Below, in pieces: positions 10,018-20,300 of a DNA stretch of 64,000 bases. Location of the stretch: IMG/VR virus record IMGVR_UViG_3300020448_000003, positions 1 through 64,000 of that record; one strand, 5' to 3'. The notes below the pieces were generated by a model. It was not told the origin of the DNA. It made no database searches and saw nothing but the letters and a program-made list of their open reading frames with translations. This stretch comes from a virus. The first letter of the stretch is position 1, and each line of letters begins with the position of its first letter. Position numbers and translations under genes: made by a program.

Positions 10018-11553
10018 TTAGAACTCTACTACGATCTTGATGTCTTCAATTTGGTCTCCAGCACGAGAGATTGCTCTCCTATTGTCTATGTAGATGACTT
10101 TTCCAGAGTCCTTTTTCACTTCTGGTTTTGCATATCCAGATGTGAACGACATACCTAGGTCATATTCCGTGTTGTTTATAACACGTGTTGCCTCACCAGG
10201 AATAATAGGGAAGTTAATATCAGGGTCAGCAGAAGTACCAGATCCTGAACCTACAACTGTATTACCTCCATCAAATACAGTTTTGTTACCAGAAATTTCT
10301 GGGAAGATACCATCAACTCTGTTCTGATAATATTTCAAAACTTTAGTTGTTGAGTTCCAAGAAACAACTCTACCTCTAGCAGTCACCTGTTGACCACCAA
10401 TAGTACGAGTTTGTGTAATAATTTCATCCGTGTTGAATGAACCTGTGAAATCTGGAGAAAATATCACAGCGTTTGTAGATGATAATGTAATAGCATCTGC
10501 AAGTTCTTCAGTACCGTATTTAAGTGGATTCAAATTTAATCCAATACGTCTGTAATCGTTATCAGTTGGGAAGTCACCTGATCCTTCATCGTAAGTAAAC
10601 TTCGTGTTAATCATCACACGATATCCACCAAGTTCGATTGCTGGATTAGATCCGTGTCCACCTTTCGGAGGAATGATTACGTCAATAGCACCACCACTAC
10701 CTGTACCAGCACCAATACCATTAATCTCATCAATAATAACTTTACCAAAGGAATAATTAGATCCTCCAGAGGTTACAGTAGCGTTTACAATACGTCCACC
10801 ATCAACCACAACTGAGATTCTTCCACCAGTACCATCTCCTTTTACAGGGATGTTTTCATATGTACCATTGTTATATCCAGAACCAGATGATTGGATAACA
10901 ACTGTATCAATTTCACCACCAACAGCATCAGATATAACAGCAGTATCAGTCAAAACTGGCATATAATCACCAGAGAAGAATTTCAAAACCTGACCAACAG
11001 GGATAGTAAACATATACTTCCAACGATAACCATCAGCAGTCGTGATAATAGATGTAGATGTACCTGTCGGTTCAACCGTTGATGGTTTACCATTCGGATC
11101 TGAGGGCGACGTTCCATTGTAGATACATTTATATGCTTGATATGAACTGTTTACAACGTAGAAATCTGCGTCATATAATTTAGTAGCACCAGAAGATGCA
11201 GTCTTACTAGATGAGTAATCGTGACGATACATATCGTACACATAACCCAAACCACCAGTAGTTTGTTCTGGAGGTATCCAGTCAATACGACGTATAACCT
11301 GTACAGCGTCATTAGCAAGAACACGCTTCATAGAGATCATATCATCATATGCGTCAGAGAACTCCTGAAATGAATCAACAGGTGTTGGTGGATTGTTTTC
11401 GTTGTCCCATTCTTGGGGTCTACCAATAAAAACATACAAGCGATCTCTGTTTGCACCAGCAGCTATGTCACTCTGGTTCTTGTCAGGACCTTCAAGTGAT
11501 TTGATGAACTTCTCCGCAGTGAATATTCTAAATTGGTCAGTTAGTAGTGCCAT
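10018..11553 (-). CDS. gp8: Baseplate wedge protein gp8 with a GGxGY insertion (511 aa)
   Basis: The N-terminus carries gp8 hallmarks: GPDKN (residues 22-26), YVFIGRPQEWDNENNPPTPVDS (around 40-61), then a DGYRWKYMFTIP strand (174-185). The C-terminus (KVIYIDNRRAI, then IVVEF at the end) matches the closing strands of T4 gp8. The protein is 511 residues against 334 in T4. Much of the extra length is about residues 212-320, a Gly-rich block with GSGYNNG and VTSGGSNYSFG motifs like those in neighbouring structural proteins. It then rejoins gp8-like sequence at RRIGLNLNPLKYG. gp8 forms the arm of the baseplate wedge in T4. A late promoter lies 23 bp upstream. Confidence 0.9.
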   Translation of the reverse strand: MALLTDQFRIFTAEKFIKSLEGPDKNQSDIAAGANRDRLYVFIGRPQEWDNENNPPTPVDSFQEFSDAYDDMISMKRVLANDAVQVIRRIDWIPPEQTTGGLGYVYDMYRHDYSSSKTASSGATKLYDADFYVVNSSYQAYKCIYNGTSPSDPNGKPSTVEPTGTSTSIITTADGYRWKYMFTIPVGQVLKFFSGDYMPVLTDTAVISDAVGGEIDTVVIQSSGSGYNNGTYENIPVKGDGTGGRISVVVDGGRIVNATVTSGGSNYSFGKVIIDEINGIGAGTGSGGAIDVIIPPKGGHGSNPAIELGGYRVMINTKFTYDEGSGDFPTDNDYRRIGLNLNPLKYGTEELADAITLSSTNAVIFSPDFTGSFNTDEIITQTRTIGGQQVTARGRVVSWNSTTKVLKYYQNRVDGIFPEISGNKTVFDGGNTVVGSGSGTSADPDINFPIIPGEATRVINNTEYDLGMSFTSGYAKPEVKKDSGKVIYIDNRRAISRAGDQIEDIKIVVEF

Positions 11554-11575
11554 ATGACTGCTATTGCCTTCCTTT

Positions 11576-11583
11576 TATTTATA
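11576..11583 (-). promoter_or_regulatory. T4-type late promoter upstream of gp8
   Basis: The minus strand reads TATAAATA, an exact late consensus, 23 bp before the gp8 ATG in the 36-bp gap after the 622-residue gene. An AAGGAAGG purine run between it and the start codon is a probable ribosome binding site. Confidence 0.75.
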
Positions 11584-11589
11584 CTAGGT

Positions 11590-13458
11590 TTAATCAGGTT
11601 CATTACGAACTGAGGAAGGATAGAAAATTTGTTGTATCGTTCCCACAATTCCAGACCCATTACCTGTGATTGTTTCATTACTATTCCATAAGAAATTACC
11701 AGCATTTCCTACAGTTGAACCTATTGATAAGGTTTTTGTTGCTGCATCCCAAGCGGTAACTATACCAGTGATACCAGTGATAGATCCTACAACCGTTTCA
11801 CCTACAGTATAGTTACCTGTTGTATGTGAACGGAATAAGAAATCTACTTGTGCAACGTGTACATCTCCATCACCTAATGAACCCGCAACGGATACTGTAG
11901 GTGATAATGGAGGATTTGAACCATCAGACATTTGGTCTCCAACAGCAAACAATGTTGTATTGGTACCACCTAATGTTTCCTCAATACCATATAATGATGA
12001 TGCTACACCACCATCTAGATTTATCTCTCCAGCAAAATCAGTGCCAGTATTGATCAAATCAGGTATACCGTCACCAGCACCATCTAATTCAGCAATATCT
12101 TCAAAGTTTTTATCAGCTATTGAACTAATAGGATCTGTTAATGTGATTATAGTTGATCCTGCTTCATCAATAATATTATGTGGTTCAACACCAGTTTGAG
12201 TAGATGATGCAACACCAGCATAAAAGTCAATAACCTGAGATTTAATTTGAGATGAACCACCATCAATAAATGCTAGTTCGTCAACTTCAAATGTCAGATA
12301 CAATGCTCTTTCAGATGGTATCCAATCATATACCCTAGCAATTTTATTACCAGAACTTTCATTAGTTCTGACAACTCTATCACCAACAAAGAAATTATAT
12401 CCTGATACACCAGCATTAGAATCTGCAAGTGCATCTAATGTTACTTTTTGATCGTATCTAAAGTTTAATGCACGGTCACAACCAGTAAATGATGTACCTG
12501 TCTTACCTGTATATCTTATTACTTCTCTTCCAATTAATATTTTTCCTGAACCTGGATATGGATCAGTTGTTTGAACAAATATCGTTTGATCATTCTCATC
12601 AACATTTGTCAATAGACCAGTAATATCATATAGTGTAGAGTTAAATGCTTGTCTATTTCTTGATGTTTTAGTTAAGTTTGTATTTCTAGTAAAGAGAACT
12701 GAAGGAGCAGTTGAATATCCACCACCAGGATTAGTGACAGAAATATCAATAATAGCACCAAGATCAACAGTTGCTATTGCTTTACCACCAGATCCACCAC
12801 CACCATTCAATAGAATAACAGGAGGTGTCTCATAAAATTCACCTTGATTTGATATATTGATTGATTTAACAATACCAAATTCATTAACTTCAGCAACACC
12901 AGTTGCACCCTGTCCTCCACCACCAGACACAATTAAGTTAACGTCACCTATTTCATAATTAGATCCAGCTTGTTCTAATGATAAACCCGTTACAAGACCC
13001 GTAACAGGACGTAATTCAGCACCAGATCCACCACCACCTTCAACTGTAGCAGTTACAACATCTGAAAAATATTCATCTCCATTAGATAAAACCTGAATAT
13101 ATTGAATTGATCCAGCAGGAGCAAATACATTACCATTAATATCAATTTGATCTGTCTCGTATAATATTGCTTTTGCTGCTGCACCCTTACCATTACCAGC
13201 AGTTTCTATTTTGATCCTAAATGGATCATATCCTTCACCAGGATCTAATACTTTTACAGCAGCGATTTGACCGTTAGTAATTATAGGTTCTAGAACTGCT
13301 TCTCTAATAGGAGTTCCACAGTTACCGATAGTTAACTGAGGTGGGTCAGACTGGTTATAACCACTACCGCCATCCACCACAAAAACATCTCTAACGCCAA
13401 ATATAGAATTAAAGAGTGGTTCAATTACTGCACCTTGTCCTGGGACTGTTCTTGCCAT
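11590..13458 (-). CDS. Virion structural protein with GGxGY/GGGGSGA beta repeats (622 aa)
   Basis: About the first 280 residues are tandem units of roughly 35-40 residues with the pattern GxGY...P..., then a GGGGSGA-type turn, then two beta-strands. The same unit is found in the giant protein, gp8 and the 1136-residue protein. The second half has an RxxxYTGKTGTSFTGCDRAL-like strand motif common in phage baseplate proteins and a GxTGIVTAW module. No enzyme motif is visible. It lies between gp8 and other modular virion proteins and is taken as a baseplate or fibre component; the precise role is unknown. Confidence 0.75.
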   Translation of the reverse strand: MARTVPGQGAVIEPLFNSIFGVRDVFVVDGGSGYNQSDPPQLTIGNCGTPIREAVLEPIITNGQIAAVKVLDPGEGYDPFRIKIETAGNGKGAAAKAILYETDQIDINGNVFAPAGSIQYIQVLSNGDEYFSDVVTATVEGGGGSGAELRPVTGLVTGLSLEQAGSNYEIGDVNLIVSGGGGQGATGVAEVNEFGIVKSINISNQGEFYETPPVILLNGGGGSGGKAIATVDLGAIIDISVTNPGGGYSTAPSVLFTRNTNLTKTSRNRQAFNSTLYDITGLLTNVDENDQTIFVQTTDPYPGSGKILIGREVIRYTGKTGTSFTGCDRALNFRYDQKVTLDALADSNAGVSGYNFFVGDRVVRTNESSGNKIARVYDWIPSERALYLTFEVDELAFIDGGSSQIKSQVIDFYAGVASSTQTGVEPHNIIDEAGSTIITLTDPISSIADKNFEDIAELDGAGDGIPDLINTGTDFAGEINLDGGVASSLYGIEETLGGTNTTLFAVGDQMSDGSNPPLSPTVSVAGSLGDGDVHVAQVDFLFRSHTTGNYTVGETVVGSITGITGIVTAWDAATKTLSIGSTVGNAGNFLWNSNETITGNGSGIVGTIQQIFYPSSVRNEPD

Positions 13459-13462
13459 TTAA

Positions 13463-15112
13463 TCATTTGACTGTGATTGTACCTATCATTGCAGGGTGTG
13501 ATGTGCATTGATAGTAAAGGGTGTTTGGAGCATCGAATGGAACTGTCCAAACTTGAAGTGCTGTTTTACTTCCTGAAATTCCACCTGTATATTCTGAACC
13601 TTGATCAGAAGTTCTAATTTCTAGTGGATGTCCACCAGCATTGTTCTTAAGATCATAAGTAAATCCTCTATGAACTACAAGAGGACCATTAGCAGCATTA
13701 CTTGCAGAGCCAGGTCCATTTACTATGTAATTCGTCATACCATTAGCAGTGAACACATATAAAATTGTTGGAGATGGTTTGTAGATAGTAGAGTTATCGT
13801 GTCCTTTAATAATAGAAGAACCAGCAGGAGCATTGTTCAACTGAGAACCAATACCACCACCAATTTCATTAAATCCACTACCATTATCAACTTCAATATC
13901 ACCGTTAGTACCAATCTTCATTTTCTTGGTACCAATATTAATTGTACCGTTAGAAGGAAGTTCTAAGTTTCCATCAGTATCAATTTTTAATTTACGTGCA
14001 CTTGTACCAAAACGTAATTCACCGTCTGGAACTGTTAAGTTACCAGATGCGTCCATACTAATTTTGTTAGTAGTACCAAACTGAATATCTGTACCAGCAG
14101 CAAGAATCAAGTTGTCACTACCATCGAATGATAGTTTTTTATTTGCACCACTACCAAATTTAAGTTCAGCAGACTCTGGAATCTGTAAGTTACCAGAACT
14201 ATCAAATTCAATAGTATTGCTACTACCAAAATCTAATTTTTGTCCTGTTATTGCAACTGTACCTGTTTCATCTTCACTCAACATCTTATTTACAGATGTT
14301 ATATGAACAGGGTTAGTGGTTGATAATTCTTGAGATTGGTTGTCACCAGCAGCACTAACTGTAATAAAACCACGTGCTGCACCATTCTGAGCAGTAAACG
14401 ATACAAAATCAACCTCTGCTTTTGCACCAGTTGAATCTTCGATATGTAACTTAGTACCAGCTGTCATAGCACTAAAACGAGTTCTGAATTGCTCTTCTTG
14501 TGTTGAGTCTTCAGAAGATAGTTTTGATGATACAGTTCTAGTTGCACCTGTGTTAATACTTTCTACAGTATGTGTTTTCTTCTTCTTTCTTTGTAATTCT
14601 TGTGTAGTTGGATCTGCACTTATAGCGGTATCACCCAAGAAGATAGATGCGTTTGTAAAATAACCATCACGAAATCTTAGAGTTGAAGATCCAAGATCAA
14701 ATGTATTATCACTATTAGGTAAAAAATGAGTATTTACAACAACATTACCAGAACCATTGTTGGTTAGGTTAGTAATAGATGAACCACCGCCACCACCACC
14801 TTGTAGATCGTCGCCTGGCTGCCAGCGAGCATTTGCAGTATTCCACTTAAGAACCTGTCCGTTAGTAACCCCACTAACGTCCACGTCTGTCAGATTAGAT
14901 GCAGCAAGTTGTCCTTCAGTAAATACTGAACCGTTCCATTTTAAAACTTGGTTGGTTGATGGAGATCCAACACTAATTTGTAGATTGGTGTCATCGCCAA
15001 GAAAGGTATATAACTCGTTTATAACATTATTGAGTTTTATAGCACCATCTCTCAGGGTATCACCTGTTCCATCATTGGCACTTACACCAATATTGAGATT
15101 CTGTTTAGCCAT
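13463..15112 (-). CDS. Tail fibre-like protein with C-terminal amicyanin-like cupredoxin domain (549 aa)
   Basis: The N-terminus (MAKQNLNIGVSANDGTGDTL) and the FDLGSSTLRFRDGYF motif are typical of cyanophage fibre proteins. The middle, about residues 290-420, is a run of short beta repeats of the form FGSGANKKLSFDGSDNL and KLKIDTDGNLELPSNG. The last 80 or so residues look like a cupredoxin: GGHPLEIR puts a His at 495, and the C-terminus YYQCTSHPAMIGTI supplies C536, H539 and M542. The Cys-x2-His-x2-Met spacing and the His-to-Cys distance (41) resemble amicyanin (39). Copper binding is inference from these ligands. A near-consensus late promoter lies just upstream. Confidence 0.8.
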   Translation of the reverse strand: MAKQNLNIGVSANDGTGDTLRDGAIKLNNVINELYTFLGDDTNLQISVGSPSTNQVLKWNGSVFTEGQLAASNLTDVDVSGVTNGQVLKWNTANARWQPGDDLQGGGGGGSSITNLTNNGSGNVVVNTHFLPNSDNTFDLGSSTLRFRDGYFTNASIFLGDTAISADPTTQELQRKKKKTHTVESINTGATRTVSSKLSSEDSTQEEQFRTRFSAMTAGTKLHIEDSTGAKAEVDFVSFTAQNGAARGFITVSAAGDNQSQELSTTNPVHITSVNKMLSEDETGTVAITGQKLDFGSSNTIEFDSSGNLQIPESAELKFGSGANKKLSFDGSDNLILAAGTDIQFGTTNKISMDASGNLTVPDGELRFGTSARKLKIDTDGNLELPSNGTINIGTKKMKIGTNGDIEVDNGSGFNEIGGGIGSQLNNAPAGSSIIKGHDNSTIYKPSPTILYVFTANGMTNYIVNGPGSASNAANGPLVVHRGFTYDLKNNAGGHPLEIRTSDQGSEYTGGISGSKTALQVWTVPFDAPNTLYYQCTSHPAMIGTITVK

Positions 15113-15136
15113 AGTAGGGGGGTTATTCTACGTTTT

Positions 15137-15144
15137 TATTTATG
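15137..15144 (-). promoter_or_regulatory. Probable late promoter (CATAAATA)
   Basis: The minus strand reads CATAAATA, one mismatch from TATAAATA, 25 bp before the ATG of the 549-residue fibre-like gene. It overlaps the last codons of the upstream 720-residue gene. Confidence 0.5.
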
Positions 15145-17302
15145 TAAGGTCGAATTCATAATTAGTTGCGTCAAGTCTGATATTATTTCTAGTAAAGTCT
15201 GGGTTATTGTTGTCCCTATCAAAAGGAACTGAAGTCATATCAAATTTACCGACATTACTGTCCCACTTCAAAATACCAGATGTATCTTGTTGACTCGTTC
15301 CACCTGTTACGGTGAGGATTGCTAGGTTACTTGCAAGAGGTGAATTAGATGCTTGTGTCTGTTCTCCAACAGGACCTATACACACACATCTATACCTGTA
15401 ACCTGACATAAACGCTTGTGCTACTACTTGCAAGGAAGAACTATTCTGTCCTGTAAGGTTAGCCCAAGTAAATCCACCATCGGTAGATACTTGCCACTGG
15501 TAAGCGATAGTACCAGCTTCAGGTTCAATTACAGCAATCAAACTAAAAGTTTGTGTACCACCATCAGCAATAGTTGCATTGGTAGGTTGATTTGTAATTA
15601 CCAGACTAGGTGTTTGTGGTGTGCTACTACCTCCTTCACTTTCACCTCCACTAGCAGGAGGTGCACCAACACCTTGGTTGCTAGGTATATTTAGCGTCTG
15701 TTTTGATGAAAGACCAAATATGTATGGAAACTTAGGAGTTAGATAGCGATTTGGAACTACAGTAATAGTACTGGTTCCAGACATACTTGGATGAAATTGA
15801 CAAAAATAATATAAGTGTGATGGTGCAGTTTCGCCAACTGTAATTTCAATATAGGCACCAGCAGTACCAGGTGTGCCCACTTGAGTAACACCTGTTGTGT
15901 ATGTAGTACCAGCACCGTGAAAACCATCAGATGCGTCAGATAATAATAAATTATGATTCAGGTTGGAAGCATCAGAAAGTATGAACTTATATGTACTACC
16001 TTTAATAAATGTTAAGTTTGGATGAAGTGCTCCATCAATTCTATATCTGTTACCATCAGTTTCACTCGTAACTGTTACTGTATACTCTTTAGTCTCAGTT
16101 TGATCTTCCCATACTGTTGTAAAGTATGCAAAGGTTCCACTTGGAAATTCTGGAGTATTACAAAAACGACCATTATAAACATCTAAGTGTCTACCAGATG
16201 TATCAGCATTATATTCATAATCTTCCATTAATGCTCCTATAGGAGGATTAGCAAAAGTTGTACCATATGCAGGACGACCAGTAGCAATACTCATTTTTTG
16301 TTGATATCCAGTTTTCATAAGAACAACTGCTGATGTATTATCAGTCGGATTATTATATCCGTAAGGTCCATATACAGGATAACCATCAAATGCAAATCCT
16401 AAAATTTTAGAATGTCCATCAGGGTGACGCATATTATCCTGTCCAAACTGACTTTGACCATAGTAATCGTTATAACCAGACATTACTTGGTTTGTTTTCC
16501 AACAAGTCAACATATCAGCATCGTGATAATGATACTGTCCAGATGCTTCAGGATGTCCACCACAACCATCCTCACCAAATGTCACCATTGCCTCGTCACC
16601 AGCAGAAACCCAATGGAATCCTGAAGGAGGATCACCAACAGTGCTGCTCAGATTTAATTGATTACCCTGTCCTGTGTGATAATGACACCAATAGTGAAGC
16701 GTTGATGGTGCATTACTGGGTACTACCCAAGTTATTGTACGTGTGGTAGCAGAAGTAAACTGCATAACGTACTCCATCATAGTTTTAGTGACACCATCTA
16801 ATTTGTAAGTGACACCCATCATATAATGATCTCCACCAGCTAATTCTCCATCACTAGATGTACTGAACATCATTGGGTGGTGCATAGCATTGTAATTAGC
16901 ATTAGATGTTGCTGATTGATCAAAAGTATATGTTGCTCCAATCTTAATATCAAATGCTGGTTTTTCTATACCATTAAAATAAAATACACCTGTAGATTGT
17001 CCACTAACACTATCTACACCTACTGTAACTGACACATTATATGCGTCAGGACCATTGGCAGCACTAGCATTGTATATTGCAACTCCATTAGCACTCATAC
17101 CAATGATACCCACTGGTGTTGAACCAGAAGCAGTTGTATTTTCTCCACCCCTATACAAGAAAGAATGGTTAAAAGTATATGCTGTTGGTGTATATGGATT
17201 ACTTACATTAGGAAATGTGCCATAAGACACAGGAGTTGGCATCCCATCACCTGTTATGGTTAATATCTTCGTCGCTGGATTGTAAGTACCTTCTGCTGCC
17301 AT
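15140..17302 (-). CDS. Virion protein with YHYH domain, two cupredoxin-like domains and an Ig-like domain (720 aa)
   Basis: The domains in order are as follows. (1) A cupredoxin-like domain (about 90-220) has H141/H142 and LHYWCHYHTGQ, giving C206 and H209 but no Met, with Gln212 at the Met position. (2) A YHYH domain (about 235-400) has QYHYH at 256-260, DGYPVYGPYG at 306-315 and NGRFCNTPEFPSGTFAYF ending at 394. (3) A second cupredoxin (about 405-515) has H450, C501, H504 and M507 in YYFCQFHPSMSG. (4) After a Ser/Gly/Pro linker, an Ig-like domain spans about 566-665 (AYQWQVSTDGG). The start codon overlaps the stop of the giant gene (TAATG). An exposed, possibly metal-binding adhesin or fibre is the likeliest role. 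The domain calls are by motif; the function is inferred. Confidence 0.8.
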   Translation of the reverse strand: MAAEGTYNPATKILTITGDGMPTPVSYGTFPNVSNPYTPTAYTFNHSFLYRGGENTTASGSTPVGIIGMSANGVAIYNASAANGPDAYNVSVTVGVDSVSGQSTGVFYFNGIEKPAFDIKIGATYTFDQSATSNANYNAMHHPMMFSTSSDGELAGGDHYMMGVTYKLDGVTKTMMEYVMQFTSATTRTITWVVPSNAPSTLHYWCHYHTGQGNQLNLSSTVGDPPSGFHWVSAGDEAMVTFGEDGCGGHPEASGQYHYHDADMLTCWKTNQVMSGYNDYYGQSQFGQDNMRHPDGHSKILGFAFDGYPVYGPYGYNNPTDNTSAVVLMKTGYQQKMSIATGRPAYGTTFANPPIGALMEDYEYNADTSGRHLDVYNGRFCNTPEFPSGTFAYFTTVWEDQTETKEYTVTVTSETDGNRYRIDGALHPNLTFIKGSTYKFILSDASNLNHNLLLSDASDGFHGAGTTYTTGVTQVGTPGTAGAYIEITVGETAPSHLYYFCQFHPSMSGTSTITVVPNRYLTPKFPYIFGLSSKQTLNIPSNQGVGAPPASGGESEGGSSTPQTPSLVITNQPTNATIADGGTQTFSLIAVIEPEAGTIAYQWQVSTDGGFTWANLTGQNSSSLQVVAQAFMSGYRYRCVCIGPVGEQTQASNSPLASNLAILTVTGGTSQQDTSGILKWDSNVGKFDMTSVPFDRDNNNPDFTRNNIRLDATNYEFDLT

Positions 17303-20300
17303 TAGTTGTCATCGAATATTTGATCAGGTGTGAAGTTATCAACAGTTGTTGCACCGATGTTGATTGTCAATGTAGCAGCGTTAGAGAGTGTAGGTGTAGC
17401 ACCTGTGGAAGTTAATCCAACTCTAAATTCATCGCCACCATCACCCTGAGTTGTGACAGGAGTAGTGTAAACACTTGATGTAGCACCGTCAATATTTATC
17501 CAAGTATCAGTTCCGTAATCCTTCTTCTGCCACTGATAATTGATTGTATTTCCACTAGGTGTTGTAGTTGCAACCACAGTAAACGAAGCAGTCTGACCTT
17601 GGTTAACAGTTACGTTAACTGGTTGAGAAGCAACTGTTATAAGAACTTCACCTTGTGCTTGAGATTCACCTGTTGGAATGTAATTAGGATCGTAGATATC
17701 AATACCACCGTTAACACCTTCACCTGTAGGTCCTAAGAAATCATCTGCAACCGTAGTAGAAACAGTAACTGTAGGTTGTACATAACCTTGACCAGCATTC
17801 TTAACATCAATACGTGCAAGACCAACAAGTGCTTTGATCTTACCACCGAAACCAGAGGAGGAAATCACATCAACGTTTGGACGAGTTGTATAACCATCAC
17901 CTGAGTTTGTAAGTATTGCTTCAGTAATACGTCCTTTCTCAATAGTTGCAAGGGCATCTGCATTACGTCCACGTACAGATCCTGTATACTCAAATGTAAT
18001 TAGTGAGTTAGAAGATTCAATAAGAGCAACTTCTCTTTCAAATTCTTCACCTTCAATGAATAAGTTATCTCCAGATTCAATAGGAGGTACGACTGTTGCA
18101 GCGATAACGTCAACATCAGAACCAACATAAGAGAATGCAACGAATGTAGAACCAGCACGAGGAACTTCAGAGAAGATAATACGTGAACCAACAAGTTCAA
18201 AACCGATACCTGGTTCCTGTATAACACCATTTAACTGACATATAATATTGTTCTCAGGTAAGATTGTATTTGACTGTACACCATCAGTTAGAGTCAATGA
18301 GTAGAACACTCCATTTAACTTCAAGTTGAATGAGTTACGTAATGAGTCAAAGTCGAATGAGATATCATCTAACTGTCTTAACTTACCTACGTACACACCG
18401 TGGAAACTAGATCCAGCAGCAGGAGCTTCAGTAAACTGTATATTATCTGAGAATGCAGTGAATGCGTTATTACCGCCTGGTGGTTGTAGAATACCATTCA
18501 CAAATATCATCATATGACCAGCTGGATCTGGGAAGTATGCAGTACCGTTTTCTTGAGTTAATTTAAAGTTTTTCTGTACTCCGTCAAACCCTCTAAAGAA
18601 CCTTCTAACACGACCACGTAAAGTCTTAGCAACAGAACAAGCACCTCTGAATCCATAATCACCGATGATCTGAGCATTTTTGACGAATGTTCCAGAAGTA
18701 TCACCCAAATGAATGATCGCACGAATACCAATTTGTTCAATTTTTTCGATTCTTCCATATGCACTCGTATTTGTAATAGTTACCGCAGCGATTCCTTGTG
18801 TATAAACACTTGGGAAGTTTGAACCAGCAGGAATCTTAGAAAGTGTATATGCAGCGTCACCAGCAACAACTGTTAAGTCATCACCAATAGCAGAGAATCT
18901 ACCTGTTTCATTTGCAAGGTATACGTGATTGTTATCAGCATCGTGCTCAGTAACAACAAATGTATGTCCTACAGACTGTCCAGCATTTTGTAATTGTAAA
19001 GTATCACCAACTTGGAAAGTATCAGTAACTCCAGTATCAGTAATTAACGCAGAATATGTAAATCTGGTAATTGTTGTTGTATGGAGATACTCACCAAAAT
19101 TAGGTAATTGATTAAATCCTTCAATTTCAATAATCTGATCAGTAACAGAACCGTAGATAACATCACCAGGTTCAAAGGAACCTACTACAGTAGATACATC
19201 ATATGTTACTCGACCTGATTGGTTATCAAGCAATGAACCATCATTATTTCTAACAATAAGAGCATTTGCTTTTCCAGAGTCTTGCTTACTGTATATTATA
19301 TCGGTAGCGATAAATTCACCCTGTTTAAAGTTGACGAGGATACGTTTATGTGGAGATGCTGATGCAGTAGCAGTTGCACCTGATGTAATACCCTCAAGAT
19401 TATCTGAATTTGCAAATGTTCCACCAGACATTATAACTTTAATATAAGTTGAATTATCAGTTGCAAGGACTGTACCAGTATTTCCTGTAGCACCTACCTT
19501 AACAATCTGCTCACCATTTTCAAACTTAACAGATCCACTTGTATGTGTTACTGGAACATATTCTACCTTGTATAAAACTTGTGCAAGGTTATCTTGTATT
19601 CTGATTACTTCAGCATATGCACCACTTGTACCACCGAAGAATATATCAGCAGTATTAATTCCACCTTGTATAGGTGTAGGAATATCTCTAGTACCATATG
19701 TGGTCTCAACACGATGTATACCGTTGTTAACACCAACAGAGAATGTATGAATTTGACCAGGTGTGCCAGGTGTAAGACTTGTTATTACATCTCCGTCAAT
19801 ATATTCTGTTAGGTATATTTTGTTTGTAGTTGTATTTGGGTGAATATAATATTGTGCTCTATCAAGTTCTGTAACAGCAGTACCAAGAACAATATAATTG
19901 ACCACATCGTATGCTTCAAATTTATGTCCAACAGAATCTATAGAACCATCAGTATTAACAGCAACACCAACGTCAATAGATTCAGTTAGATATACAGTAG
20001 GAAGTGAAGATCTCTCAAGACCTACCATTACTAAGTGGAATAATTGATGAATCTTATGTACAGCAGTTGCAGTAGGACGTAGTTCTCTATTAGTATAAGG
20101 AATCTCAGAGTTATTAGGACCTGGGTTGAGACAATCTTGCTCTACGGTATTAACCATATATTCTTTCACCGCTTCAGCGTGATATATCAAATATGTCCTA
20201 AAGACACCAGGATAAGCAACAAAGTTACCATTACTATCAAACCAACTATTAACTAATTGGATAGTTGCTATATTACCACCAGTAATGATGTCATATATCA

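Noticed and set aside
14757-15161. A 134-residue plus-strand ORF antisense to the 549-residue fibre-like gene
   Set aside because: It runs opposite to a strongly supported coding frame, opens without a ribosome binding site and shows no domain.
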